A stretch of 64,000 nt of DNA from Amoebophrya sp. A120 (taxonomy: Eukaryota > Sar > Dinophyceae > Syndiniales > Amoebophryaceae): the NCBI GenBank assembly GCA_905178155.1, contig CAJINV010000018.1:192479-256478 (forward strand). Direction: 5' to 3'. The position numbers were made by a program, and so were the translations under genes. Of the stretch, positions 36,901 through 48,900 are shown one piece after another; within the stretch, counting starts at the first letter, position 1; each line of letters opens with the position of its first letter. Below the pieces are notes generated by a model. The model made no database searches. It was not told where the DNA came from and was given only the letters and a program-made list of their open reading frames with translations.

Positions 36901-39900
36901 TTGCGCGAATAAGGGCGAACCTCTGTCTCGCGCACCCTCCTGGCCACCTCTCGGCCACCTCTGTAGACCTCTACTGGCGAGTATAGCTGGACTATTAGCA
37001 GCACCTCTCGGGAGAGGTGAAAAAGAGGGTCTGCGAGAGGGTCAAAAAAACCCGAATCCACCCGGCACGCGGCCGATTTTGTTTGGGCCTTTTCATCGCG
37101 CAGGCCCACACCCTTTCGCGCTACCCTCTCGCGCTACCCTCTCGCGCCACCCTCTCGCGCGACCCTCTCGCGCTACCCTCTCGCGCCAACGATTTCCGCC
37201 GGGAAGCAAATAGGGCGGGGGCGTGTGGGTGATCAAAAAAGGGCAGCGCGGCCCCCGTATTGCTTCCCTCGGCGCCTATGAATGTCGAGTCAGCTTCTCT
37301 TCGCCCCCAAGCTTCGCTGCAGCTGCTCTGTGCGCATAGCGCCTGCAGGCGTGGGAAGCGCGCAGGAGGCCCTGCGGGTTGACATGGCGAAAACCGGGCC
37401 AGTAGCTCCCTCGGTCTGTTGCGCTGTGCCCAAAGCTCCGGCGCTGCGGTCCAGCCCGCGCATTGTCCTGCCCCGCCACAACAGCCTTGCGCTCCGGCGT
37501 TAGCCGGAGCATGGCTGGTACTTGTAATGCAAAAATAAATGAGCAGAAAGATCAATCTGTCATGGGCGACCCCGTAGCATGCGGTTTAGGATATGCAGTG
37601 CAGTTTTTTTTGTGTACTTATTTTTGCAATACAAATATGACCTGCCTGCTTCTTTCTGTGTGATAATCCTTCTCATCCAAGTCCGTGATTGCCACGCCTT
37701 CCTCCGTCACCATTTTATCTACCCCCGGGAACTGCGGGCGACCGCAAATCAACCTCGGCCCCTTCTCCGGCTTGACGCACGCGAAGAAGTGCTGCAGGTA
37801 GAACATGTTCGTGAAATCCCTAAAATATGTTTGGCTCGACATTATGGATTGCAAATATGCCTGGGTCTGGAAAAGTGGAACTTGTAATCATGCGTGTCTT
37901 GCATTCGTGGAAAATCTGTGTTGCATGAGCAGCAAAAGAGGGGCTTCCTTGTCATGCAAAAACGTAATTTGTAGTGCGTGCTAGGCATCAGCAGGCCTCT
38001 GAAAAACTTGTCATGCTTGGCTGCCATTGCACGCGGTTCAATCATGCGCGACTCAGCATCACAGGTTTCCAGACCCAGACATTTTTGCATTTGATAGACA
38101 TGGGCAGGGATAACGGCGTGCCGTCGGTGTCCGCGTCCTGCTGGGGGAGTAACGTGTTGTCTTCCTTTTTCCTTCTGAACACTCGCGTTTATCAAAATGA
38201 AAAATCTTCCCCACATACCAAAAAAGGAAACTTCTGAAAATTTTTCATGCTGATTTGTGGCCACACCTCGTCCCTGTATTGCTGGGAGGCAAATCCAGAG
38301 ACTCCGCGGCGGTTTGCAGGCAATTTGTAATGCTGTGCGGCCTACAGAGGACACGCCTGCCTTGCTAGGCGCCTACACCAAAACGCCCCTGCTCCGGCTT
38401 TGTATCTGCCTGCAGTCCTCTACTGCAAGACAAAGCCGATTTGTGTACACAAATCCCGCATCACAGATTTCCACTTTGATATGGGGAGGGGGGATTTTTC
38501 CTTTTGATAGCGTTTTCCCCGTGTTTTCATCGGTTTGAAGTTCCCAGGTCCCACCCCCACAGGCGCACTGGTAGTCACCCTCACAGCGGACAGGCTCGTC
38601 GAGGACAGAGCCAGAAGATGGACCTGCGCTCGGCTTATCTGCCTTCAACGATTTCCCAACAGCGGTTTGAGTTTTGCTTGTTTCCGTCTTTTGCGCTTCT
38701 TCCGCTTCTTCGTCTTGCACACCAGCGAAGTGGTCTTCAACCAAATTCATGGTATCAATCAACTCCGCCCCATCTACCAAGGGGAAAACGCGCTCGTGCA
38801 AGTCGGTGAAATATCAAATGCAAAAGTGTCTGGGTCTGGAAGAAGGCAACTTGCAATGCGTATTTCAGAACACAGAAAAGTCTCTCATGCATACGCAGCA
38901 AAAGCTCCCACTTTTTGTCAGCAAAATAGGGGACTTGTCATGCGGATTCGGCATTGCGGAAGGTCTTCGAAACCTGTGATGCTAGAGCTTCCATGCCACA
39001 CCTTCTGTGTCATGGAAAAACAGAATGACTCTTCCAGACCCAGACATTTTTACATTTGATATGAAACTGTCAATGACGATATGTTCCCCAGTGGCGAGGA
39101 TTTTCAGAGTCACCTTGACACCGTTCCCCTCCGTCGCGTCAAGGCCAACCACGTCCGCCGTATCAAATGCAAAAGTGTCTGGGTCTAGAAGGTTGGAACT
39201 TGTCATGGTAAATCTGAATCTTGTAAAAATCTGTGTTGCATGATTACCAAAAGCTGAGCACTTTTGACCATAGTTAGGATGGAGTTTCTCATGCAGGATA
39301 GGCATGATAGGGATCTTACAGAATGTCTGTCATGCTAAGTCACACATTCCAGACCTCAGGGGCCATGGAAAATCTGCATGACAAGTTTACACTTTTCCAA
39401 ACCCAGACATTTTTGCACTTGATACGCCGGCTCTAAATGCGTGTGCGGCTGGTGGTACTGCCCCAGCGGCTTCAGGTCCTCGACTACTGTGGGGAAAAAT
39501 CCCCCCTCCCCATATTGAACAGGCATGCTCCTAAAAGTATCCTGTGCAAATGTGCCCAGGGGGTAGGAAAATCCAAAATCCTTAGGCTGATAAAAATACA
39601 GCCTTTTTTACATTTCTGACGTTTTCGCTGCGAAAAAAATACGCAGCTTGTGCTCATTTGCGCACTCCGAATGTGTGTGCTGTGTCGCACTTTTTGACAC
39701 GACTTTCGCCCGCACGCGTTCCGGGTAAGTTTGCGGTCGACGAAGATGAAGGCGATCACGCGGATGCATCAGGGGGTCGTGACTTCTGGCGCTGGTGCGC
39801 CGAGCCCACCTGCAACTGTTGCGCAAAACGCTCGGACGCCCCGCCGTTCGAGCCATGTAGTTGGCAACTGCCAAGATGTCTCGGCTTGGAACCTGTAAAA

Positions 39901-42900
39901 CCTTGCACTTGTCGGCTCGAGAAGTACAAGCTTTTACAGTGTGCATGAAAAATGCAAGCTTTACAGTTTGCTATGATTTCCAGCATGACAGATCTCGCCT
40001 CTCCTTATTTTCAAATCGCGATGCTGCCGCTCATCTTCATCTTGCTTCGGGTAGGGAAACTATCACTCGAAATACAAAGGAAGCTTGTTCGAGCTCCAGA
40101 TCCAGAAGCAAACTGCATTTAATGCAGTTTGCTTCTGAAGCTCGAAGTTTTTATCCAGAAAGCCAACAGTTTGTCATGCAAAACTTGCTTTTGTGCGTGA
40201 AGGCTAGACCACTTCGGGAATTTTTCAAAAAGTGCGACAATTGTAGCACTTTTTAAAAATTTCCGAAGTGGTCTAGCCTTCATGTAGGTGAGATCAGAAT
40301 GCAAATCTGTATCGATCCACATTCGCACCCTGATTCGAGATGAAATGACACCACAAATCCACGATCTGAAGTGACGTGATCATCTGAATTCTCTACACTG
40401 GCTTGGTGCACATTCACCAAGTGATGACAAATGATTTTCATGTTTACCCACCCTGTTTCAGGCTGTCAAGTACTTCTGTACTAGCTGGATAAAGTCCACC
40501 ACGGTGGTGATACATACTAGATTTCTGGTCTTGACTTTTAGTCACTGTGTTCCTCGTCGTGGATTGTTGCGGTACTGCTAACATTCTTGACATCCTTTAA
40601 GCCAAAAGCTCAAAGGGAAAAACACTGAACAACGGGGCAACTGGACAGCATCGCGCTGGGTTGTGTTGTGTGTTTTTGGAACTTTACAGTTTTCAACTTT
40701 TAGGTTTACTGTTTTCACAGTTTGCGCCTTGTAGGTTGATTGATTTACGGTAGTAGTAGTGGCAATTTTTTTGCTGGTTTTTACAATTTTAGAGAAAATT
40801 TTTAGTGGTTTAACCCCTAAAATTTACCCCTTAAAACTAATGGACGGCTGGTCCTTTACTGAGGTCGTGTACGATCTTGGCGCGCGTCTTTTGTACCGCG
40901 CGGGCAGTCATAAGACTGTGCTGGTAACGGACGAGTTCTACTCTTCCAAAAATTGCCGGGTGGTTTACAACCTGTATCAGAAATTGTGTCACATTTGTCT
41001 CAATTTTGCGACTTTAGGTCCTGCCAAGGTTCAGTTGTATCTTAATCTCGCTCGCACCACGATGGCGCAGTTTAAGATGGAGCTTCCTACCTTCAACGGT
41101 AAGGATGCGGGTCAGTTTTCTTCGTGGTTGTACAAGATGAGTCTCATCCTGAACTGCTACGGAGAGGATGTCGTAGAGTACGTGAACAACACCGCTCTTG
41201 GCATTGCGACCAATGTTCAACTGACCGCGGAACAGGTTGAAAAGTTGAACCAGCTGGCTGCTCACGTTGTTACTAAACTCGACGGGGAACCGTTGCAGTT
41301 GGTTACGACCGAGCATGCCACTGACCTTCCGAACATCTTGCGCGTGTTAGTGGGCAAGTACCGGAGCCAGGTCGCGTCTTCTCGTTTTTCCGCCCTGACT
41401 CAGTTGCTTACCAGCAGCAAGAAGACGGACGAAAGCGTGGAGGGGTACTACGCTCGTAAGTCCAATTACCTGCGTAACGACCTGGGTGGTACCATCACGA
41501 CAAACGAACTGTTGTTGTTTGGTATCGTCGGCGGCTTGGATGACAAATCCAAAAAGTTGGTTACTCCGCTCCTGGCGATGAATGCTTCCACTTTGCAAAT
41601 CGTGGGCACTCTTCGTGAACAGGAGGCGCAGGACAAGGCTGCTCCGAAGCAGGTTACCGAGCACGTCTTGGTGACTAGCAAAAAGGAAGAGCAGGCGCAG
41701 GCACAGCGTATTGTCGACAAGGCAGTTGCTATGATTGCGAAGAAGTTTCCGAACGTTCGCAAGCAGGACGAAAAGGGTAGCCAGCTTAAGTGCTGGACTT
41801 GTGGTGGCAATCACAAAAAGTCCGACTGTCCCAAACGCAAAGCGGGGCAGAACAACAAAGGAAACGGCAAGCAAGGCAAAGACAAGAAAGATTACGAGAG
41901 AAATAGTTTGTATCTTTTGCATGATAGTAGTTCTAGTAGCTCTGTAGCAGCGCCCAGCGCTGTGGTTTGCATGGCAATGGCTGGCACGGCTTCGGCCTGT
42001 GTTAGTGTTCTCACGGTGAAAAGTGAGGGGGATAGGGATTCTGGGGGGGTTTTGTCCCTCTCTGGGGTTCTGGATTCGGGGGCTTCGGATCACACGTGCG
42101 GGGAGCGCGGTGCATTCGAAGAAATCTCGAATGAAGAAGTTACAATGAAGGTTGCCGATCGTGTTTTGGATGTCAAAGCACGGCGCGGCATCTTCAAGGG
42201 TAACACGGTGGGACTCCGGTTGGGGTTGTATCATCCTGACATCGCCGGACTGCTAATCTCGGTTGGCAGACTGGAGGACGATGGCAGGAAGATAGTTTTT
42301 GATGGCCCGAAGAGCGGCGTGCTCGACAAGGCCTCGGGGGATTGGGTCGGCTTCGGTCGGGTCAATCGGCTCCCGGTGCTCCCTGTCGAGTTCGTCGAGA
42401 ATTCTTCAGTGGTCAAAGTGTGTGTCGATCAGGACACGGAAAAGGGTCTTCATTGCGAGCCCGCTGCGGTTTGTGACAAGCTTTCCGCAGAGGACACTAA
42501 GCTCTGGCATGAGCGGTTTGCACATCTCTCAGTGCATGGCGTCAAGTGCAAGCACTGCGATGCGTGCGCAATGATGAAAGGCAGAGTGCCTGGGCATCAG
42601 GCTGCTCGGCCTGAGCATCTGAAGGCTAAGGAATTCGCTGACGAAGTCTCTTGGGATTTTGTTGGGCCTTTTCCTGTTTCCTTTTCAGGAAACAAGTGGT
42701 CTCTGAATGCGGTGGACGAATTGACGTCCTGGCCCTTTTGCTACCCATGCAAGGAAAAGGGAGAAGCTGGGTCCAAGCTTGAGTTGTTTTGCCAAACGGT
42801 GAAGCCGCCCAAGCGGGTACGGGCTGACAACGCTCCCGAGTTCAAGGGGCAGAATACGAAGTGGAGACAGGTTGCGGCTGAGCAACGGCCTCCCACTATC

Positions 42901-45900
42901 GTGGATTATTCTGCGCCCTACACTCCACAGCAGAATGGTAAGGTGGAACGTTGGAACCAAACTTCGTGTAACGCGGTGCGTTGCATTCTGCATGGTGTAG
43001 ACCTACGCTGTTGGGACTATGCCTACAGGTTTGTGGCGTACGTGTTTGCTCGCGTGTCACGGAAGGGTCCAAAAAGTTCGCCCTACTTCAAGAGGCACGG
43101 TCGCGAAGCGTCGACCAAGCATTTCCGTCGTTTCGGATGCCTGGCCTACGCTAAGCAGCATGTCCCTGGTGGAAAGCTGGACGCTAAATACGTCCGCGGT
43201 GTGTTTCTTGGTTATGGAACTGAGAACAGCACTTACCTAGTTGGCACTTGGGTGCAAGACAACAGGTGTGCGGACGGAATTCGTTTTTCCGTGATCGAAT
43301 GCCGGGCGTGCGCATTTGATGAGTCAATTACAATCGGGAAGATTGAGGACTTGCAAAAGTTCAGTAAAGGCACTTTTGTCCCGTATACACTGCCCGACGC
43401 GCTCGGTGACTCCATTTTCGAGGAAAAGAGTCAGGTGGCCCCAGGTGAGTCTGATCCCTCGCCTGCTGGTGCTTCTGATGTTCCCGAGGGAGGTGGTTCC
43501 GTGACGGAGGGTAAGAATACAGTCGAAACTTCTGACATGCTGGATGACACTCCTCCAGAGGAGCAGCAGGAGGAAAATTTGATCGATGACGAGGTCGCGC
43601 CGGAGGCTATTGATCTTGAGGCGGAGAATCAGGCTGGTCCTGAGGCTCCTGCTGAGGACGATCAACCACCTGTCGACCCGGCCCCTGTCGGTCAAGATTT
43701 ACCTGCAGCGCCTCAGGCGGATTCTGGTAATGTTGTGAAGAAGAAACGGGGACGAAAGCCCGGGACCAAGGCTCAGCCACACTGGCGCAAGCCAGGCCGT
43801 AAACCTAAACAGGTCGCGGCAAAGGCAAAAGCAGCTCCAAAGCGCCAGCCTGCTGGTGCGGATTTGGTGCAGATGCTTTTGGCTGAGGTGAAGCTCAAGA
43901 ATTCTTCGCCTGAAGCTCTTAAGCTAACGCGCAAGGCTTCAGGGGGGGCAGAAGAATTTTCTGCAAAGAGACGGAAAGAGTCACCCTCGGAGGATGAATC
44001 CGGATTGACGTCGTCTTTGCAGGGTGCAGTGCTTACAGTATCTGCGGAGGATCCTGATTTACAGGAGGCAGCAGCTTCGTACTGCTCCGCCTTAGATGAG
44101 GTTTCCATTGAGTTCCAAGTGATGGTCACTAAGAAGTCAGCTTTCAGCGGTCCGGATGCGACCAAGTGGATCGAGGCTGATACACTTGAACGCACCCGAC
44201 TCGAGGCCCTGAAATGCTGGAGGCCTTTACGTGAGGGAGAATTCGATCCGGCCACGGACGAAGTTATTCCTGCGGTTTGCATCTACTCCCGCAAGCGGTG
44301 TGGTAGGTACAAGTGTAGACTTGTGGCGCTGGGCAACCGGCAGAGACAAGTTTTCTCGCATGAGGTTTACTCTCCCACTATTTCAGGGGGGGCCAATAGG
44401 TTTCTACTCGTAGAAGCGGCGGCCCAGGGACATCACCTGCGTCAGTTCGACGTCACTAATGCCTTCATCCAGGCGGCGTTGACTGATGAGAGGGTGATCG
44501 TTCGGCTTCCAGCACACTGGAGCAAGTCGCCGAAAGGAGACTTGGTGATGCTGCTCAAGTCGCTCTATGGCTTGAGGATAGCCCCACGGAAATGGTATGA
44601 CCGCTTTTCCAAGGGTCTGAAGTCGCTCGGTTGGGTGATGTGTCCCAGGGAGCCCGGGTTGTTCCGAAAGGAATTGCCTAGCGGCACCATCACGATGGCC
44701 ATCTTCGTGGATGATTCTTTGATGTCTGGTCCGTGTCCCAAGATTCTGGACGAGGAGATGTCAAAGGTCCTGAAATTGTTTCCCGGTACGATCATCGCTC
44801 CAGAAATGGACGGAGACGTGGAGACTCGAGATGTTCTCGGTATGGTCGTCAAGTATGACAGGCCGAAGCGATGGCTGAAGATGTCCATGGAGCAGGCTGT
44901 GAGCAAATTGCTCAAGAAGTTCAATATGGATGACTGCAAGCCTGCACCTTCGCCCTGTGTGGCTGGCGATCTGCGTGAAGGGGGTTCGGCTGAGTCCTTC
45001 CCACTTCGGTCGTTGGTCGGGGGTGTGCAATACATCGCGCACCAGACGCGGCCTGACATTGTCTTCGCTACCCAACGCGTGGCAAGGGGTCAGGAAGCGC
45101 CGACTACTTCTGCGGTAAAGGCAGGCAAACGGATTTTAGCATATCTGAAGGGCACGAAAGACCAAGGTCTTGAGTACTCTCCAGAGATCGAACGCCAGTG
45201 GCGTGAGACCTATGCTGAAATCGCGAAGAACGGTGGCCATGAGTTGCCGGACACTGTTGCTTTCAGTGATAGTGACTTCGCGGGGTGCACTGCAACACTG
45301 CGCAGCACCAGTGGGTCGATTCTCTATCACAGAGGCGTCCCGATTGCATGGAGTTGCAAGCGTCAAACGGTTAAGGCGCTCAGCACCTGCGAGGCTGAGT
45401 ATGTCGCAACCTTTGACACGATCAAGCTATCCTTGGGGCAAGGGTATCTGGATTGGTTCCTGGTTGATAGGAGTTTACCTCTTACGTTTGTGGACAATCG
45501 TAGCGCCCTGGATTTGGCCAAGTCGTCACTGGTGACGAAACGGTCGAAGCACATAGAACTTCGGTTCCATGTGGTTCGGGATCACTCTCGTGACCTGTGT
45601 TGGGTTCCCACTGCGGCCAATAAGGCTGACCCATTGACGAAGGCGCTTCCTTCGGCTGCCTATCTTAGGTTCTTTCATCCGTCCCAACAGGATGATGGGG
45701 GGTCGGATTCCGGGTCGGAATCTGAATCGTTTGCATGATGCTAGGGGGCATTGACACTAGAACTACTTACAAAGAAAATTTCTCGTAATTTCCGCTCCAT
45801 ATTGGCTAGACGCACCGTAGCCATGTTCCGAAAGGGTACCAGTTCGCCGCAGCACTGGCCGAAACCGAAGAAGAAGAGGAGAAGAAGAAAGACGCATGTA

Positions 45901-48900
45901 GTTCAAGGCAACTATGTGGTCTAAACCAATTTTACTACCACTACTACTGTAATCAGGTGCTGTCCTGATGAAAATCAGATGCTATTCTGATTGGTTCCAA
46001 TCACACCCACGGTCTTGGTGTGATGTTTGACAAGAAAAAATTCGTGGTGAATTTTGTCGGTTGTCTTCAGTAGTTTCGACTGAGGGGGGGAATGTAGGTG
46101 AGATCAGAATGCAAATCTGTATCGATCCACATTCGCACCCTGATTCGAGATGAAATGACACCACAAATCCACGATCTGAAGTGACGTGATCATCTGAATT
46201 CTCTACACTGGCTTGGTGCACATTCACCAAGTGATGACAAATGATTTTCATGTTTACCCACCCTGTTTCAGGCTGTCAAGTACTTCTGTACTAGCTGGAT
46301 AAAGTCCACCACGGTGGTGATACATACTAGATTTCTGGTCTTGACTTTTAGTCACTGTGTTCCTCGTCGTGGATTGTTGCGGTACTGCTAACACTTCACG
46401 CAAAGTCAAGTTTTTCTTTTAGAATTAAATTAATTTTCGCCCGCCAGAAGCTGGTGTAGAAGGTGGTGGAGAAGCTGGCGCGGAAGCTGGTGTTGAAGTT
46501 GGCAATGTATTGTCAACTTCAGCAGCAGCTTCTGCGCCTTTTTCTACACTACTTCTTCTACGCCAACGTCTGGTGGACTGCAAAAAGTGATTTAATAGCA
46601 TAGAAAGAAAAGCGCCTGGACTTCTGGACTTGCTCTTCCACCAGCAGCTGCTGCTGGAAGTTGGTCTTCCAGCATACCATCGCCCGAAAGACGATAGTAT
46701 GCTGGATAAATGCGGGCTTCTTCTTCACAATTCGAAGCATTTTTGCATGACGCATGCAAACTTTTGTAGGTGTCATGCAAAATGCGACGAGTGAAAGAGA
46801 GCAGCGTCCTCCGGAACGAGAAAAAGCTCTAGAGTGAGCTCGCACTATCTGAAGAACAGTGGGCGAGCTTGCTTTTTCCCCTCGCCCTTATCATTAACTA
46901 CCTTCGGCACCGGCTTCGGGGGCACCAGCTTCGGCACCAGCTTCGGCACTAGCTTCAGCACCAGCTTCGGCACTAGCTTCAGCACCAGCTTCGGCACCAG
47001 CCTCACCACCAACCTCAGCACCAGCTTTTTTGCACCTTCTGCCAATTTTTTTTGGCGTTTACCCTACCCCCTGGGCACATTTGCACTTGATAAAAAGTTT
47101 GTGATGCTGATTTGTGGCCACAAATCCTGTCTCTCTTGCAAGAAGGCAAGTCCAAAGCATCCGCCGCCTTATGGAGGCGATTTGTAATGCTGTTTCACCT
47201 TCATGGCAGGCCTTTGTTACGCTAGGCGCGGCCTACAACAGTCCACCCCTACGCAGGCTGAGGCTTTGCCTGCGGTGCCACATTGCAAGACAGGGATGAT
47301 TTGTGTACACAAATCCAGCAACAGAAGTTTCCGTTCCAATAGGGGGAGGGGGGATTTTTCACTTTGATATCGACGGAGGCAGGCGGGGGGATTCCCTTCG
47401 GAACGCTTTGCCTATTTCCGTGCTTCTTCTCTTGCCCCGCTTGCTGGTCTTGTTGGTGTAAGAAGTCGAAATCCCTCTCCCCGGCCTTTACCAAATACCA
47501 CACACGGAAATTTTGCGCCGGGTGGATCAGTATCGAATGCAAAAATGTCTGGGTCTGGAAGATTCTGAGACTTTTCCTGCACGTTTTGCATGATCCATGA
47601 TGTCTCTGATGCATGCCCTAGCGTCACAACTTTTTTTGAGGGCTTCTTGATGCCTATTTCGCATGACAAATGCCCTTTCCGCGTAGCAAAAATGCGTTCC
47701 CTTTGCTGCTCATGCAATCAAGATTTTTTTGGAATCCAAATGCAGCATCACAAGAACCAACCTTCCAGACCCAGACATATTTGCATTTGATAATCAGGTC
47801 GGACGCTTCGAACACCCGAATGTTGGACGGATCTTTCATAGAGCTGTGGACGTTCTTTTTCGCATCCTGGAACAGCCTGCACTTACAAACTTCCCGCATG
47901 AAGTTCGGCTCTAACCTATGCGCTGCGGTTTTGTCCAGCATGGTCGCTTTGAACAGTTCCTGGTCGGCTCTGTCGGTAATCACTGCTTTCGTGTGGTCCA
48001 ATGGCACCTTGCCATTCTTTACGACACCGGTGCCGTGCGGCCTCCACTGGACGCTCTGACTCGGGGACAGAATATCGTATTGCTCGTACCTGCACTCCTG
48101 GACTTGGCAAGCGGTGATGCGGAGATATTCCTCCTCCTCCTCGTCGGGTTGTACTCGTCCCTGGTCCATTTTCTGCATCGCTTCAATCGCAGTTTTCTCG
48201 TCTTTGTTGTTCAACAACTGCAACATGGTCCGCTGGTGTCTGGGTGCAACGAGAGCCATCTCTTTAGTCCTCGTTTTATCCGGTAGATCACCATAACCGC
48301 CAGTGAGTTCATGGGTCGTCGGCCTATACTGGTAAAAGGACCTGTGGTCCTGGTCGCGCATGATGGTACTGCCCTTCCTATCATATGGAAAAACGTCCCC
48401 CCCCGACCATAGTCAAGTTGGAAAATCTGCAACACAAATCTAGAACTTGTGCGAAACACGCATGACAAGTTTTTCTCTGTATTCTAGTGCAGGTTGGCAA
48501 GGGCAGCTGCATAGCAAATCCATCTCCTCATCCTGTTTACAGCATTACAAATTCCAAAACAAGGCTGAATATGCCTCTCATGGGGATGCGCATTGCAAAC
48601 GTTCCTGCAATTGCAAATCTGCATGACAAATCTGGGGTCGCGGGGACATTTCTGCTCGGGATACTTCCCCGTCAACCTTCCGTCCGGCTGGAACCGTCTC
48701 TGGGTGTCGTCTATCCTGTGCAAAAGTATCGCACTCGTATTGGAATCATGCATTACAAATTTTTTTCTTAAGGGAAATCCGCATTACAAATTTTACTTCT
48801 TATGCTGAGGAAATTTGTAATGCATTTATACAAGTACGATACTTTTGCAGTTCATATCGTCGGACTCGGAGCTGAAGTTTATGCATTGCAAATATGTCAT

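Larger units (their letters stand above)
36617..37665 (-). repeat. Introner 42, family F with ~0.87-kb internal insertion
   Basis: F ends intact (CCACAGAAAAAAGCAGGCAG and inverse); flanks CTCCT/ATCCT. The F body is split near 36649 and resumes near 37519. The gene frame is kept (DEKD to KKANEW). Confidence 0.85.
40283..46393 (+). mobile_element. Ty1/copia-type LTR retrotransposon, apparently intact
   Basis: 301-bp LTRs at 40283-40583 and 46093-46393 begin TG and end CA and look identical base for base. A 5-bp target duplication CTTCA flanks the element (40278-40282 and 46394-46398). One long plus-strand gag-pol frame fills the interior, in the copia order PR-IN-RT-RH. Identical LTRs imply very recent insertion. 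Opposite in orientation to the host gene. No clear tRNA primer-binding site seen just after the 5' LTR. Confidence 0.95.
39538..47092. mobile_element. Nested inverted-repeat element 'I' (1.4 kb without the copia)
   Basis: It has 24-bp perfect terminal inverted repeats at 39544-39567 and 47063-47086 (core GTGCAAATGTGCCCAGGGGG). Its tips are TATC at 39538 and GATA at 47089-47092. A perfect 5-bp duplication AAAAG lies at 39533-39537 and 47093-47097. The tips and duplication length match those of the introners. It sits inside the family-C introner. Without the copia it is about 1.43 kb, five times the size of a typical introner. It holds hairpins and a 12-bp minisatellite but no convincing transposase frame. 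A Cys-rich plus-strand frame (39658-39948) is short and unrecognised. Confidence 0.85.
39485..47369 (-). repeat. Introner 47, family C, split by nested transposons (7.9 kb)
   Basis: C ends at 39485 (TACTGTGGGGAAAAATCCCC) and 47369 (GGGGGGATTTTTCACTTTGATA, outer 20 bases typical); perfect repeat TCGAC on both flanks. Pieces 39485-39537 and 47093-47369 add up to a normal 330-bp C copy similar to intron 31. Everything between is a second element carrying a copia retrotransposon. The gene's reading frame is continuous across the whole intron. Confidence 0.9.

Noticed and set aside
37200-37520. tRNA- or snRNA-derived SINE in the GC-rich insertion
   Set aside because: There is a neat hairpin, but no A/B box pair, cloverleaf or Sm-like site that I can support.
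39658-39948. Cys-rich plus-strand frame in element I as a transposase or zinc-finger gene
   Set aside because: Only 96 codons, no recognisable metal-binding spacing and no catalytic motif; probably chance.
41347-42234. Minus-strand 295-codon frame under the copia gag region
   Set aside because: Antisense shadow of the polyprotein, which has clear conserved motifs on the plus strand.
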